Of a stretch of 64,000 bases of DNA, positions 27,639 to 36,783 are shown piece by piece; the stretch's first letter is position 1, and each line of letters begins with the position of its first letter. The notes under the pieces were generated by a model that ran no database searches, had not been told where the DNA came from, and was given only the letters and a program-made list of their open reading frames with translations. A program made the translations under genes and the position numbers. Source of the DNA: Bacteroidales bacterium (lineage in GTDB: Bacteria > Bacteroidota > Bacteroidia > Bacteroidales > F082); the NCBI GenBank assembly GCA_016936505.1, contig JAFGXS010000042.1, positions 1-64,000 on the forward strand, read 5' to 3'.

Positions 27639-28544
27639 ATGAAAAATATGAAAAAATATCTCTATCTGGCATTACTTTCAATTTTCGCCATTTCGTGTTC
27701 CAACAACCAGCAAACTTCTGATGGTTATGGTAATTTTGAAACAGAAGATGCCGCCATTATTTCTGCACAAACAGCCGGAAACCTCCTACAGTTTAACGTT
27801 CAGGAAGGAACTGTTTTGCAAAAAAACCAGGTTATCGGATTAATTGATACTACCGATTTAAATTTGAAAAAGGACGTGCTGATTAATCAGAAAAAAGCTG
27901 TAGCCAGTCAGTTAACAGACATTGAAGCCACCATTGCTGTACAAAAGCAGCAACTTAAGATCAACCAGATCAATATGGATCGCACTAAAAAACTGTACGA
28001 AGCCAAAGCAGCTACCCAAAAACAATGGGATGACATTTCGGGTCTGGTGGCATTGAACAAAAAACAGATTGTTGCTACCCAAAGCAAACGCATTCAGATT
28101 AAGGCGCAAATGCAAACTATTAACGCACAAATTGCTGAGATCAACAATCAGATACAAAAGTGCGTCATTAAGAATCCGGTCGGAGGGACTGTTTTGGTAA
28201 AATATGCCGAAACCGGAGAACTGGCAGCACCCGGAAAACCTTTGTATCAGATTGCCAACCTGAACTGGATGGAACTAAAAGCCTTTATCAGCGGCAGTCA
28301 GCTCAGGTTGATTAAACCCGGACAAAAAGTAAAGGTGTATTACGATAAAAATAAAACCCAGAATATCGAAACCGATGGTACGGTATTGTGGATTTCGCCT
28401 ACAGCAGAGTTTACCCCGAAAACAATTCAGACAAAAGAAGAAAGAGTAAATCTGGTGTATGCAGTAAAAATTAAAGTAAACAACGAAAACGGTGCGTTAA
28501 AAATTGGTATGCCGGGATCGTTTCGGTTCATAAATAACCATTAA
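27639..28544 (+). CDS. HlyD/membrane-fusion lipoprotein of ABC exporter
   Basis: 301 residues. A lipoprotein signal ends in AISC, followed by a biotinyl-lipoyl-like segment (LLQFNVQEGTVLQKNQVIG), a coiled-coil hairpin (about residues 75-165), a second lipoyl half (VKYAETGELAAPGKPLYQIA), and a beta-barrel. It resembles the YbhG-type adaptor that links an ABC transporter to TolC. Confidence 0.9.
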   Translation: MKNMKKYLYLALLSIFAISCSNNQQTSDGYGNFETEDAAIISAQTAGNLLQFNVQEGTVLQKNQVIGLIDTTDLNLKKDVLINQKKAVASQLTDIEATIAVQKQQLKINQINMDRTKKLYEAKAATQKQWDDISGLVALNKKQIVATQSKRIQIKAQMQTINAQIAEINNQIQKCVIKNPVGGTVLVKYAETGELAAPGKPLYQIANLNWMELKAFISGSQLRLIKPGQKVKVYYDKNKTQNIETDGTVLWISPTAEFTPKTIQTKEERVNLVYAVKIKVNNENGALKIGMPGSFRFINNH

Positions 28545-28660
28545 TCTGTTCATGTTTGTTTTAAATTAAAAATTCTTTATTTTTATGCAGTTAATCTTTC
28601 ACAAAAACAAAAGATTGTACCCAATAAAGATTTTTGATTATTCATTAAAATTTTAAAAAC

Positions 28661-29125
28661 ATGAAATTAGCAAGTTTTGCAACCTTATTCGTCGCTTTTA
28701 TGATTATGCCTTTGTTCTCTTTGCAGGCACAGGATATCAAAGCCAATGACATTGTCGGTTTGTGGCTCACACAGGACAAAGATTCTCATGTAGAAATCTA
28801 TAAAGAAGGTGACAAATATTTCGGAAAAATTGTTTGGCTAAAAGATCCAAATGACGACAAAACAGGAAAACCAAAATTGGATGACAAAAATCCAGATCCG
28901 GCTTTGCAAAGCAGACCTGTTTTAGGCCTGAACCTGTTAAAAGATTTCGTGTTTGATGATGATGAATGGAACGACGGTAAAATTTATGATCCGAAATCAG
29001 GAAAAACATATAGCTGTTATATGGAGTTCCCAGATTCCGACAACAAAAACCGGCTTAAGATAAGAGGATACGTTGGTATCAGCTTATTGGGAAGAACCGT
29101 TTACTGGACACGCGTACAAAAATAA
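28661..29125 (+). CDS. DUF2147 secreted protein
   Basis: 154 residues with a signal peptide ending near LQAQD. The mature part has the DUF2147 pattern: IVGLWLTQDKDSHVEIYKEGDKYFGKI at the start, then a GKIYDPKSGKTYSC segment and GYVGISLLGRTVYWTRV at the end. The fold is lipocalin-like and the function unknown. It sits between the HlyD and ABC genes of an export operon, separated by 116 bp and 97 bp, with hairpins after it, so it may be a separate unit. Confidence 0.85.
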   Translation: MKLASFATLFVAFMIMPLFSLQAQDIKANDIVGLWLTQDKDSHVEIYKEGDKYFGKIVWLKDPNDDKTGKPKLDDKNPDPALQSRPVLGLNLLKDFVFDDDEWNDGKIYDPKSGKTYSCYMEFPDSDNKNRLKIRGYVGISLLGRTVYWTRVQK

Positions 29126-29143
29126 ACTGCGCTTCTGAACAGT

Positions 29144-29158
29144 AACCGGCTTCCGGTT
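29144..29158 (+). repeat. Inverted repeat downstream of DUF2147 gene
   Basis: A hairpin with 6-bp arms AACCGG and CCGGTT and a CTT loop, followed within 15 bases by a T-rich but interrupted run. It is a possible weak terminator. A second hairpin (TCCGCT / AGCGGA, 29192-29209) lies just before the ABC gene. Confidence 0.5.
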
Positions 29159-29222
29159 TACATTTCGTTGTTTACTGCTTCATGTTTAACTTCCGCTTTA
29201 AAAAGCGGAGAAATAAAAAAAT

Positions 29223-30149
29223 ATGTCTCTGGCAGTAACAATAAACAACATTTCAAAAAGTTATCCAACCACGGAAGCACTGAAAAATGTTTCTCTGGAT
29301 ATCAAGGCTAACGAGCTATTTGGGTTCATTGGTCCTGACGGCGCTGGAAAAACAACTTTATTCAGAATTCTCACAAGCCTTATCCTTCCCGACAAAGGAA
29401 CGGGTAGTATTGGAAACTTTGACATCATAAAAAACTACCGCGATATTCGTAAGGTAGTTGGCTACATGCCCGGCAGGTTTTCTTTATACGGCGATTTGAG
29501 CGTTGAAGAAAACCTGCAGTTTTATGCCCGCTTGTTTAAAACATCCATCAAAGAGAACTACGACCTCATTGAAGATGTGTATCAGCAAATTGAGCCTTTC
29601 AAAAAACGAAGAGCTGCTGATTTATCTGGTGGGATGAAACAAAAACTGGCTCTTTCCTGTGCCCTTATCCACAAACCTCAGCTCATTATTTTAGATGAAC
29701 CTACCACGGGTGTGGATGCCATTTCAAGAAAAGAATTCTGGGCTTTGCTGAAAAAAATGCAGCAAAAAGACATCACCATTTTGGTTTCGACACCTTATAT
29801 GGATGAAGCTGCATTGTGTGATCGCGTTGCACTGATGCAGGAAGGATCGGTATTAACCATCGACAGCCCCGATCAAATCGTCAATAATTTTTCTGGCAAA
29901 ATACTGGGCATTAAAACCGATCATATGCATCCGTTGCTGTACGATTTGCAGCAAATGGATCATCCGAATCAGGTGTACCGTTTTGGAGCATTTGTTCATC
30001 TGGTTACCCATGAAGATACAGCAGCATACAGCAAAAAAATAAAGACTTTTCTGGAAAAGAAAGGACATGATAATATTGTGGTTGAGGAACAAAAAGCCTC
30101 CATTGAGGATTGTTTCCTGGCTTTAATGAACAAACCCGAAACACCATGA
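29223..30149 (+). CDS. ABC transporter ATP-binding protein (first)
   Basis: 308 residues. Walker A GPDGAGKTT, signature LSGGMKQKLALS, Walker B LIILDEPTTGVD, and the switch region STPYMDEA are all intact. It resembles the first ATPase half of YbhF-type drug exporters. Its stop overlaps the next ATPase gene by 4 bp (ATGA). Confidence 0.92.
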   Translation: MSLAVTINNISKSYPTTEALKNVSLDIKANELFGFIGPDGAGKTTLFRILTSLILPDKGTGSIGNFDIIKNYRDIRKVVGYMPGRFSLYGDLSVEENLQFYARLFKTSIKENYDLIEDVYQQIEPFKKRRAADLSGGMKQKLALSCALIHKPQLIILDEPTTGVDAISRKEFWALLKKMQQKDITILVSTPYMDEAALCDRVALMQEGSVLTIDSPDQIVNNFSGKILGIKTDHMHPLLYDLQQMDHPNQVYRFGAFVHLVTHEDTAAYSKKIKTFLEKKGHDNIVVEEQKASIEDCFLALMNKPETP

Positions 30150-30877
30150 GCGAAAAGATTATAGAAGTAAAAGACCTGGTAAAAAAGTTCGGGAACTTTG
30201 TTGCTAACGACCACCTGACTTTCGATGTGAACCGGGGAGAAATTTTTGGTTTTCTGGGAGCCAATGGTGCCGGGAAAACTACCGCAATAAAGATCCTAAC
30301 CGGGTTATCGAAACCCACTTCCGGAGATGTTCAGGTAGCCGGGGTTAATGTCAGTAAATATCCCGAAAGGGTTAAAAAGAAAATCGGGTATATGAACCAG
30401 TCGTTTTCATTGTACGATGACATGACTGTTCGCGAAAACTTTCGGTTTTACGGAGGAATTTATGGCCTGAGCAAAGCAGAAATAAAAGAAAGAACCAAGC
30501 ATTTTTTGACTAAATTAAATATGGAAGCCTACGGCAATCGGATGCTGAAAAGCATTCCGTTGGGTTGGAAACAGAAACTGGCTTTTTCAGTAGCCAACAT
30601 ACATAATCCAGGTGTGATTTTTCTGGATGAACCTACCGGTGGAGTTGACCCCATTACACGAAGACAGTTCTGGGAATTGATTTACGAAGCCGCCGATCGT
30701 GGTACCACAGTTTTTGTTACTACACACTACATGGACGAAGCTGAATATTGCGAAAGGGTTTGCATTTTATCTGAAGGAAAAATCAAAGCGCTGGACACTC
30801 CTGTTAAACTGAAACAAGACTTTAATACAACAAACATGAACGACGTTTTCCTGAAACTGGCCAGGAATGTTGAATAA
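30146..30877 (+). CDS. ABC transporter ATP-binding protein (second)
   Basis: 243 residues from the MSEKIIEV start, chosen because it overlaps the previous stop by 4 bp and gives a normal ATPase N-terminus. Walker A is GANGAGKTT and Walker B is VIFLDEPTGGVD. The signature motif is IPLGWKQKLAFS in place of LSGGxxQ. The same change is found in the second ATPase half of YbhF-like exporters, so it is a family trait. The two ATPases probably form an asymmetric heterodimer. Confidence 0.92.
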   Translation: MSEKIIEVKDLVKKFGNFVANDHLTFDVNRGEIFGFLGANGAGKTTAIKILTGLSKPTSGDVQVAGVNVSKYPERVKKKIGYMNQSFSLYDDMTVRENFRFYGGIYGLSKAEIKERTKHFLTKLNMEAYGNRMLKSIPLGWKQKLAFSVANIHNPGVIFLDEPTGGVDPITRRQFWELIYEAADRGTTVFVTTHYMDEAEYCERVCILSEGKIKALDTPVKLKQDFNTTNMNDVFLKLARNVE

Positions 30878-30890
30878 AAAGTGAATTGCT

Positions 30891-32009
30891 ATGTGGACAT
30901 TTATTAAAAAAGAGTTTTTTCACATCTTCCGCGACTACAGGAGCATGATCATTTTGTTCGGCATCCCTGTTATTCAGGTTTTGTTGTTTGGCTTTGCTAT
31001 TACCAACGATGTGAACAATGCGAAAGTCGCTGTGCTTGATCACTCCAAAGATCCCGTAACCCGGGAAATTACCCAAAAGATACTTTCTTCTAATTACTTT
31101 CAATTGCAACAATACCTGAAAAGCGATAATGAAATTAAACCGGCTTTTCGCAAAGGCAACATTAAGGAAGTTATAGTTTTTGAACCCCACTTTGCCCAAA
31201 AATTGAATACTGAAGGAAAAGCACATATTCAGCTTATTTTGGATGCTACCAACCCTAACACGGCCAGCATCCTGAACAACTACACCAACGGAATCATCAA
31301 TACCTATACGCTGGAGAAAATGAAAAAGGAGAACAAACTCCCTACTGAGCTCAACATTCATACCACCATGATGTACAACCCCGAACTAAAAAGTGCCTTT
31401 ATGTTTGTACCGGGAATTATGACCGTTATTCTCATGTTGGTTTCCGCCATGATGACTTCCATTTCCATCACCCGTGAAAAAGAACTGGGTACCATGGAGG
31501 CTCTGCTGGTTTCGCCTGTAAAACCACAAGTCATTATTTTAGGAAAAGTAACTCCTTATGTGGCCTTATCATCTGTCATTTTTGTCATTATTGTGGCCTT
31601 GTCAAGGTTTGTATTCGGGATGCCCATAAGGGGAAGTTTGCTTTTGCTCTTCGGTGAAAGTTTATTATTTCTCATCATGGCTTTATCGCTGGGGATTTTA
31701 ATTTCCACAGTCAGCAAATCGCAACAACAAGCCATGTTGTTGTCTATGTTTGTACTGATGATGCCTACCATTTTGTTATCAGGGTTTATTTTCCCCATTG
31801 AAAACATGCCTTTGTTTTTGCAATATCTGAGTGATTTGATGCCAGGTAAATGGTTCATCATCATCATCAAAAACATTATGCTGAAAGGAAACGGCATCGA
31901 ATATTTCTGGAAAGATACGATAATCATTATAGTAATGACTTTGTTTTTCCTCGGAGTTAGTATCAAAAAATTTAACGTTCGTCTGGAACCATCAAGCAAG
32001 AAAAAATGA
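30891..32009 (+). CDS. ABC-2 type transporter permease (first)
   Basis: 372 residues: one N-terminal membrane segment, a large periplasmic domain (about residues 45-175), then five membrane segments. The EKELGTMEALLVSP sequence is the ABC-2 coupling helix signature. Start 13 bp after the second ATPase; overlaps the second permease by 4 bp. The architecture matches YbhS/YbhR permeases. Confidence 0.92.
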   Translation: MWTFIKKEFFHIFRDYRSMIILFGIPVIQVLLFGFAITNDVNNAKVAVLDHSKDPVTREITQKILSSNYFQLQQYLKSDNEIKPAFRKGNIKEVIVFEPHFAQKLNTEGKAHIQLILDATNPNTASILNNYTNGIINTYTLEKMKKENKLPTELNIHTTMMYNPELKSAFMFVPGIMTVILMLVSAMMTSISITREKELGTMEALLVSPVKPQVIILGKVTPYVALSSVIFVIIVALSRFVFGMPIRGSLLLLFGESLLFLIMALSLGILISTVSKSQQQAMLLSMFVLMMPTILLSGFIFPIENMPLFLQYLSDLMPGKWFIIIIKNIMLKGNGIEYFWKDTIIIIVMTLFFLGVSIKKFNVRLEPSSKKK

Positions 32010-33118
32010 GAAGAATAAGATATATATTGCAAAAGGAGTTTCTCCAGATTTTTCGCGATAAAGCGCTCCTGCCCATCATTATTATAATTCCTATCATACA
32101 ATTGGTAGTGCTTTCTTACACAGCTACCTACGAAATAAAAAACATCCGTCTAGTCGTTGTCGATCAGGATCATACGCCTGATTCCAGGGCTTTAACCCGT
32201 GAATTTACCGGTTCTCCTTTTTACAAACTGGAAGGAAGTCTGCCAAACTATGCACAGGCTTTTCACTTAATGCAAAAAGGAACTGCCGATCAGATTTTGG
32301 TGATTGAACCTCATTTTGAAAAAAATCTGGAAACAACTAAAAAGGCTTCAGTGCAACTCATCACAAATGCCATAAACGGAAGTGCTGCGGGAGTAATGCA
32401 AGGCTACGGAGTTTCCATTATCAATGGGTTTCATAATAATATTCAGATTGAACAACATCCCGGACAGGCCAAAGGTTTGCCCATACAAACCGATACTTCC
32501 TACTGGTATAATCCGGAACTGAACTATTTCACTTTTATGGTTCCGGGTATTTTGGTTTTGCTGGTTTCGCTTATCGGATTGTTTTTGTCTTCAATGAACA
32601 TCGTCAAAGAAAAAGAACTGGGAACCATAACGCAACTTAATGTTACGCCAATCAACAAGTTCGAATTTATTGCCGGAAAGCTCATCCCCTTTTGGGTTAT
32701 TGCCATGGCTGACCTGACAGTAGGACTTTTGGTAGCACGCTTTTGGTTCGATATTCACATTGCCGGAAATCCAGTTCTATTGTTATTCGTAACTTCGGTT
32801 TATATGGTTTTGATCCTTTCCTTCGGACTGTTCATATCCACCATGGCTCAAACCATGCAACAAGCCATGTTCATATCCTGGTTTTTCCTGGTAATTTTCA
32901 TTTTAATGAGCGGACTTTTTACTCCGATAGAAAGTATGCCTGCCTGGGCTCAGGAATTCAACAGAATAAATCCGCTGGCTTATTTCATTAAAATTAACCG
33001 TATGATTATGCTGAAAGGTTCAGTATTCTCCGACATTAGAAATGAATTCTTCATTTTAGCCGGATACGCCATAGCCATGTTAGGATTTTCTACTTTGAGG
33101 TACAGAAAAACGAGCTAG
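32006..33118 (+). CDS. ABC-2 type transporter permease (second)
   Basis: 370 residues with the same layout as its neighbour: N-terminal membrane segment, periplasmic domain, and five C-terminal membrane segments. The coupling motif is EKELGTITQLNVTP. Together the two permeases, two ATPases, HlyD lipoprotein and TolC protein form a full tripartite exporter. The substrate is unknown; drugs, bile-like compounds and lipids are typical for relatives. It ends 4 bp before a convergent thioesterase gene. Confidence 0.92.
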   Translation: MRRIRYILQKEFLQIFRDKALLPIIIIIPIIQLVVLSYTATYEIKNIRLVVVDQDHTPDSRALTREFTGSPFYKLEGSLPNYAQAFHLMQKGTADQILVIEPHFEKNLETTKKASVQLITNAINGSAAGVMQGYGVSIINGFHNNIQIEQHPGQAKGLPIQTDTSYWYNPELNYFTFMVPGILVLLVSLIGLFLSSMNIVKEKELGTITQLNVTPINKFEFIAGKLIPFWVIAMADLTVGLLVARFWFDIHIAGNPVLLLFVTSVYMVLILSFGLFISTMAQTMQQAMFISWFFLVIFILMSGLFTPIESMPAWAQEFNRINPLAYFIKINRMIMLKGSVFSDIRNEFFILAGYAIAMLGFSTLRYRKTS

Positions 33119-33122
33119 CTCA

Positions 33123-33848
33123 TTATTCTGCGCAAGCCCAGAAAGCCAGTTTCCCGTCCGGCTTCACACCCCGGATTTCCATGGGATTGTCTGTACCCTT
33201 TTCGATGGTGATTTTTTCGCCCAGCCGGCATTCTCGGATGTAATGAAAGGAGATAAAACCAACCTTGTTGGTTCCGCTTACCTCGTACAAGGCATCCGAA
33301 AACCAGTCAAAATACTTACCGGCATTCACATGTCCGTTCATGTCCATATCGGTATAACGCACCTTCTGGCTGAACAGCTCTTCAAACGGATGACTGTTGT
33401 CCGGCATGGGAAACGGACGGGTTAGAAATTCACGTGTTTTCGGCGGCTGGTATAACTCTTTCAAACTACTCACCGGTTGTGGCCTTCGGGTTTTTAAATT
33501 AATCACCGACCATTCCGATGTAGCCTGACAAATCACATTTTCCTCCTCATCCTTTATTTCAAACTCACGAAAAGCAGTTAGCGTCTTCACACGACTCGGC
33601 CAGGTAGAAACTTTTATCTTTTCTTTCCAGGAGGGAAGTCGCTTCATCTGCACATTAATCCTCAACAAAACCCACGAAAGGTCTTCCTTGCTCGTATCTG
33701 TATAACCAAAACCCAGATGCTCAGCATGATTCACAGCCACTTTTAACATCATTTTTATCAGGTCAGTCAGTGAAATATGATTGTCCATACTGACCGTTTC
33801 CCAGTCCACTTCAAATATTTCTTCCCAAACGGCTTTTCTTTCTTCCAT
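33123..33848 (-). CDS. Acyl-ACP thioesterase
   Basis: 241 residues forming a double hot-dog fold of the FatA/FatB type. The N-terminal half has FEVDWETVSMDNHISLTDLIK and a TWPSRV segment; the second half has DMNGHVNAGKYFDW, a typical asparagine/histidine region for these thioesterases, and EFEIKDEEE. It releases free fatty acids from acyl carrier protein. It follows the nuclease gene by 9 bp on the same strand, so cotranscription is likely, though a functional link is not obvious. Confidence 0.88.
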   Translation of the reverse strand: MEERKAVWEEIFEVDWETVSMDNHISLTDLIKMMLKVAVNHAEHLGFGYTDTSKEDLSWVLLRINVQMKRLPSWKEKIKVSTWPSRVKTLTAFREFEIKDEEENVICQATSEWSVINLKTRRPQPVSSLKELYQPPKTREFLTRPFPMPDNSHPFEELFSQKVRYTDMDMNGHVNAGKYFDWFSDALYEVSGTNKVGFISFHYIRECRLGEKITIEKGTDNPMEIRGVKPDGKLAFWACAE

Positions 33849-33857
33849 TCTTTTTTC

Positions 33858-34706
33858 TTAATAAAAATCTCCGGTCAATGCGGCTGTTTCACCTAAAACC
33901 CTGTCAATTTTTTGTTGATTAAACCCTAATTTTTTCATCACATCTCTGTGTTTTGGCAAGTCACGGCAAAGTACAATACCGGCCTCTAATAATGACTGTT
34001 TTTCAGATTTTGATAAACGGCTCAAACTGGTTACCGGATGAAATCCAAGTCTGTCAATCCTGTCTTTAAGGCTATTCCCCCTTGGATAATCCCACGAAAT
34101 CAGCTCCAGTCCGACACATTTTGCATATTGCATGGCATCATCAGAAAAACGGGTATTGGTAACGATCATCCCCTTGAAATTCAAATGAGAAAGCTCAGAT
34201 TGTTCTTTCCATGCCTGTGAAACATCCAGAAAGCGGGAATGAATATACAATGCTACTTTCACATCGCTTTTTATGGAAACATCACTGTGATACTTGCATT
34301 CCACCATGATTTGCTCCGAATTATTCCGTGCCACAACGTCCACTTCATGTTGAACACAAGCTCCCTGGACAATAATACCAACCTGAGTCCGGTAACCGTT
34401 TCCTTCAAAAATCTTCCCAACAAATTTCTCAAACGGATACCCTGAAGGCCCCAACTCCATCATGGCTTTTTTTAACCGGTAACGCCCTGCACTGTGGTGC
34501 GAACGCTTACGAAGACTTCGATAAGCTGTCTGATAGATTTTGTGCGTGCTTATACCATCGTAAAGTATGCTCTTAACCTGGAGTAGTGCAGCATCAATTT
34601 CCAACGGCTGTGCTCCTGAACTTTTTAAAGCATGGATAAGTTTTTGCTCATCAAAAAGAACCCTGTCGCCATTTCTTTTCTTTACATAAACCAAACCGTC
34701 GTCCAT
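33858..34706 (-). CDS. ATP-cone domain fused to Mrr-type restriction endonuclease domain
   Basis: 282 residues from the ATG at 34704-34706; an upstream TTG nine codons earlier is less likely. Residues about 5-88 match the ATP-cone fold found in ribonucleotide reductases and NrdR (VKKRNGDRVLFDEQKLIHAL, then AYRSLRKRS). Residues about 90-205 are an Mrr-like nuclease domain (GYPFEKFVGKIFEGNGYR) with catalytic Asp123 (EVDVV) and Glu136-x-Lys138 (VECKYH), the PD-(D/E)xK set. Residues about 225-275 look like helix-hairpin-helix repeats. It is a single-gene nuclease with no methylase beside it. A role in cleaving foreign or modified DNA, gated by nucleotide, is inferred, not shown. Confidence 0.85.
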   Translation of the reverse strand: MDDGLVYVKKRNGDRVLFDEQKLIHALKSSGAQPLEIDAALLQVKSILYDGISTHKIYQTAYRSLRKRSHHSAGRYRLKKAMMELGPSGYPFEKFVGKIFEGNGYRTQVGIIVQGACVQHEVDVVARNNSEQIMVECKYHSDVSIKSDVKVALYIHSRFLDVSQAWKEQSELSHLNFKGMIVTNTRFSDDAMQYAKCVGLELISWDYPRGNSLKDRIDRLGFHPVTSLSRLSKSEKQSLLEAGIVLCRDLPKHRDVMKKLGFNQQKIDRVLGETAALTGDFY

Positions 34707-34785
34707 ATTGTTTTTGTTTTGATAAAAGTACAAATTCTATCGTCTGATACAGGAATGCAGAAACCAAAAGATTGGTAAAAAATCT

Positions 34786-34793
34786 TAATTTTG
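34786..34793 (+). promoter_or_regulatory. -7 element for the cysN-type gene
   Basis: TAATTTTG followed by CC, matching TAnnTTTG, 79 bp upstream of the ATG. The leader of about 70 nt is longer than most here. Confidence 0.6.
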
Positions 34794-34872
34794 CCAAACG
34801 TTCAAGCTGTCTAATCTTTGAAGGCAATTTGAAAATCAATTAAAAATTCCGAAAAAGAGGAAACAAAAACCT

Positions 34873-36783
34873 ATGATCGATATTAAAGAATTTCTGGATG
34901 AGGATCAGAAAAAAGACTTATTACGATTACTCACTGCCGGTTCCGTTGATGACGGTAAATCCACGCTCATTGGACGTCTGTTGTTTGATAGCAAAAAATT
35001 ATATGAAGACCAGCTTTCTGCTTTAAAACAGGACAGTAAACGCATTGGACATGCGGGAGAAGAAATCGACTACGCTTTATTACTTGACGGGCTAAAAGCT
35101 GAGCGCGAACAGGGTATTACCATTGATGTCGCTTACAGGTATTTTTCTACTGCCAAACGTAAGTTTATCATTGCCGATACTCCCGGACACGAACAGTACA
35201 CCAGGAATATGATTACAGGTGGCTCCACAGCAAATCTGGCTATTCTGTTGGTAGATGCCCGAAAAGGGGTCATCACACAAACCAAACGACATACTTTTCT
35301 AGCCTCATTGTTGGGAATAAAGCATGTAGTTTTGGCTGTAAACAAAATGGATTTGGTGGACTACAAACAGGAAGTTTATAACAATATTGTTGCCGATTAT
35401 AAAAACTTCATTACCCAGCTGGATGTGCCTGATGTAACCTTCATTCCCATGTCAGCACTGAAAGGTGAAAACGTAGTTGAGCCTTCTGAAAAAATGCCCT
35501 GGTATCACGGAGAAAGTATGCTGGAATTTTTGGAAACAGTTCACATCAGCAGCGACAGGAATTTTGAAGATTTTCGCTTTCCGGTTCAGTATGTAATTCG
35601 TCCCGACCTACAATATCGTGGATTTGCAGGAAAAGTAGCTTCAGGAATCATCAGGAAAGGTGATGAAATAATGGTAATGCCTTCCGGAAAAACATCAAAA
35701 GTTAAAACCATTACGACTTATGAAGGAGATCTGGATTATGCTTTTCCACCGCAAAGCGTGACACTTACACTGGAAGATGAAATTGATATTTCCAGAGGAA
35801 ACACACTGGTTCACCCTGATAATCCAACTCGCGAAGGCCGTCATTTTGAAGCTATGATGGTTTGGATGGATGAAAATGCCATGAACCCTTATACTCAGTT
35901 TTACATCAAGCACAACACACACAGCACAAAAGCCAGAATTGATGAAATTAGATATAAGGTGGACGTAAACACCTTGGAACATCAACAGGTTGAGCATTTT
36001 GAGTTGAATGAAATCGGTCGGGTTATTGTTACCACAACAGAACCTTTATTTTTCGATCCATACAAAAAAAACAGGCAAACCGGATCATTCATCCTGATCG
36101 ATCCCATTCATCACAATACAGTTGCTGTAGGTATGATTCTGGACAAACAGGAAGGAAACCGCCTGCAAAGCCGAATCACCGATGATCAAAAAGAAATGAT
36201 TGCCGGTGGCAGCAGTTTGGTCAGCCTTGAAAACAGGGAAAAGATTTTCAATCAGAAAGGAGCATCCATCTGGATTACCGGGCTTCATGGAAGTGGAAAA
36301 AATGAACTTGCATTCCTGCTCGAAAAACAACTGGTAGAAGCCAGAACTCATGTAGTTGTACTGGATGGAAAATCATTACGATCAGGATTATCCAAAGAAC
36401 TAGACTATCATCCTGCTGACAGAGCCGAGCATTTGCGCCGTGTAGCCCACATTGCCAGAATTTTAAATGATCAGGGGATTATTTGTGTCTGTTCCTTTGC
36501 TTCACCCGATGAAAATATCAGAAACCAGGTAGCTGAAATCATTGGTCCCGAAAGATTCCATTTGCTCTATATGGATGCCGATTTGGATTACTGCCGAAAA
36601 AATGCCGATGATAATCTTTACACACGATATGATGAAGGAGAGATGAAAAATGTTCCCGGACTGGATCTTGATTATAATATTCCGGAAAATGCTCAACTAA
36701 AACTCAATCCTGAGCATAATGCTGAAAATGTAGAAACAGTGATGAATTATCTGCTGGAAAAGAAAATCTTTCCGTTAGGATAA
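34873..36783 (+). CDS. cysN: CysN/CysC-type fusion: ATP sulfurylase GTPase subunit plus APS-kinase-like domain
   Basis: 636 residues. Residues 1 to about 440 are the EF-Tu-like GTPase subunit of ATP sulfurylase: [10 protein letters not shown]-loop, [16 protein letters not shown] and SALKG are intact. Residues 463-636 are related to adenylylsulfate kinase, but key sites changed: the P-loop reads GLHGSGKNE with Asn477 in place of Ser/Thr, and the DGDxxR motif reads DGKSLR with Lys500 for Asp. The kinase half is therefore probably weak or non-catalytic. CysD, the catalytic partner normally encoded beside CysN, is absent from this window. The stop directly abuts the convergent cysS stop with no base between them. 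Confidence 0.88.
   Translation: MIDIKEFLDEDQKKDLLRLLTAGSVDDGKSTLIGRLLFDSKKLYEDQLSALKQDSKRIGHAGEEIDYALLLDGLKAEREQGITIDVAYRYFSTAKRKFIIADTPGHEQYTRNMITGGSTANLAILLVDARKGVITQTKRHTFLASLLGIKHVVLAVNKMDLVDYKQEVYNNIVADYKNFITQLDVPDVTFIPMSALKGENVVEPSEKMPWYHGESMLEFLETVHISSDRNFEDFRFPVQYVIRPDLQYRGFAGKVASGIIRKGDEIMVMPSGKTSKVKTITTYEGDLDYAFPPQSVTLTLEDEIDISRGNTLVHPDNPTREGRHFEAMMVWMDENAMNPYTQFYIKHNTHSTKARIDEIRYKVDVNTLEHQQVEHFELNEIGRVIVTTTEPLFFDPYKKNRQTGSFILIDPIHHNTVAVGMILDKQEGNRLQSRITDDQKEMIAGGSSLVSLENREKIFNQKGASIWITGLHGSGKNELAFLLEKQLVEARTHVVVLDGKSLRSGLSKELDYHPADRAEHLRRVAHIARILNDQGIICVCSFASPDENIRNQVAEIIGPERFHLLYMDADLDYCRKNADDNLYTRYDEGEMKNVPGLDLDYNIPENAQLKLNPEHNAENVETVMNYLLEKKIFPLG

Noticed and set aside
30146-30877. 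Possible broken ABC signature (IPLGWKQ instead of LSGG)
   Set aside because: The same sequence is typical for the second ATPase of YbhF-like exporters, so it is a family trait and not damage.
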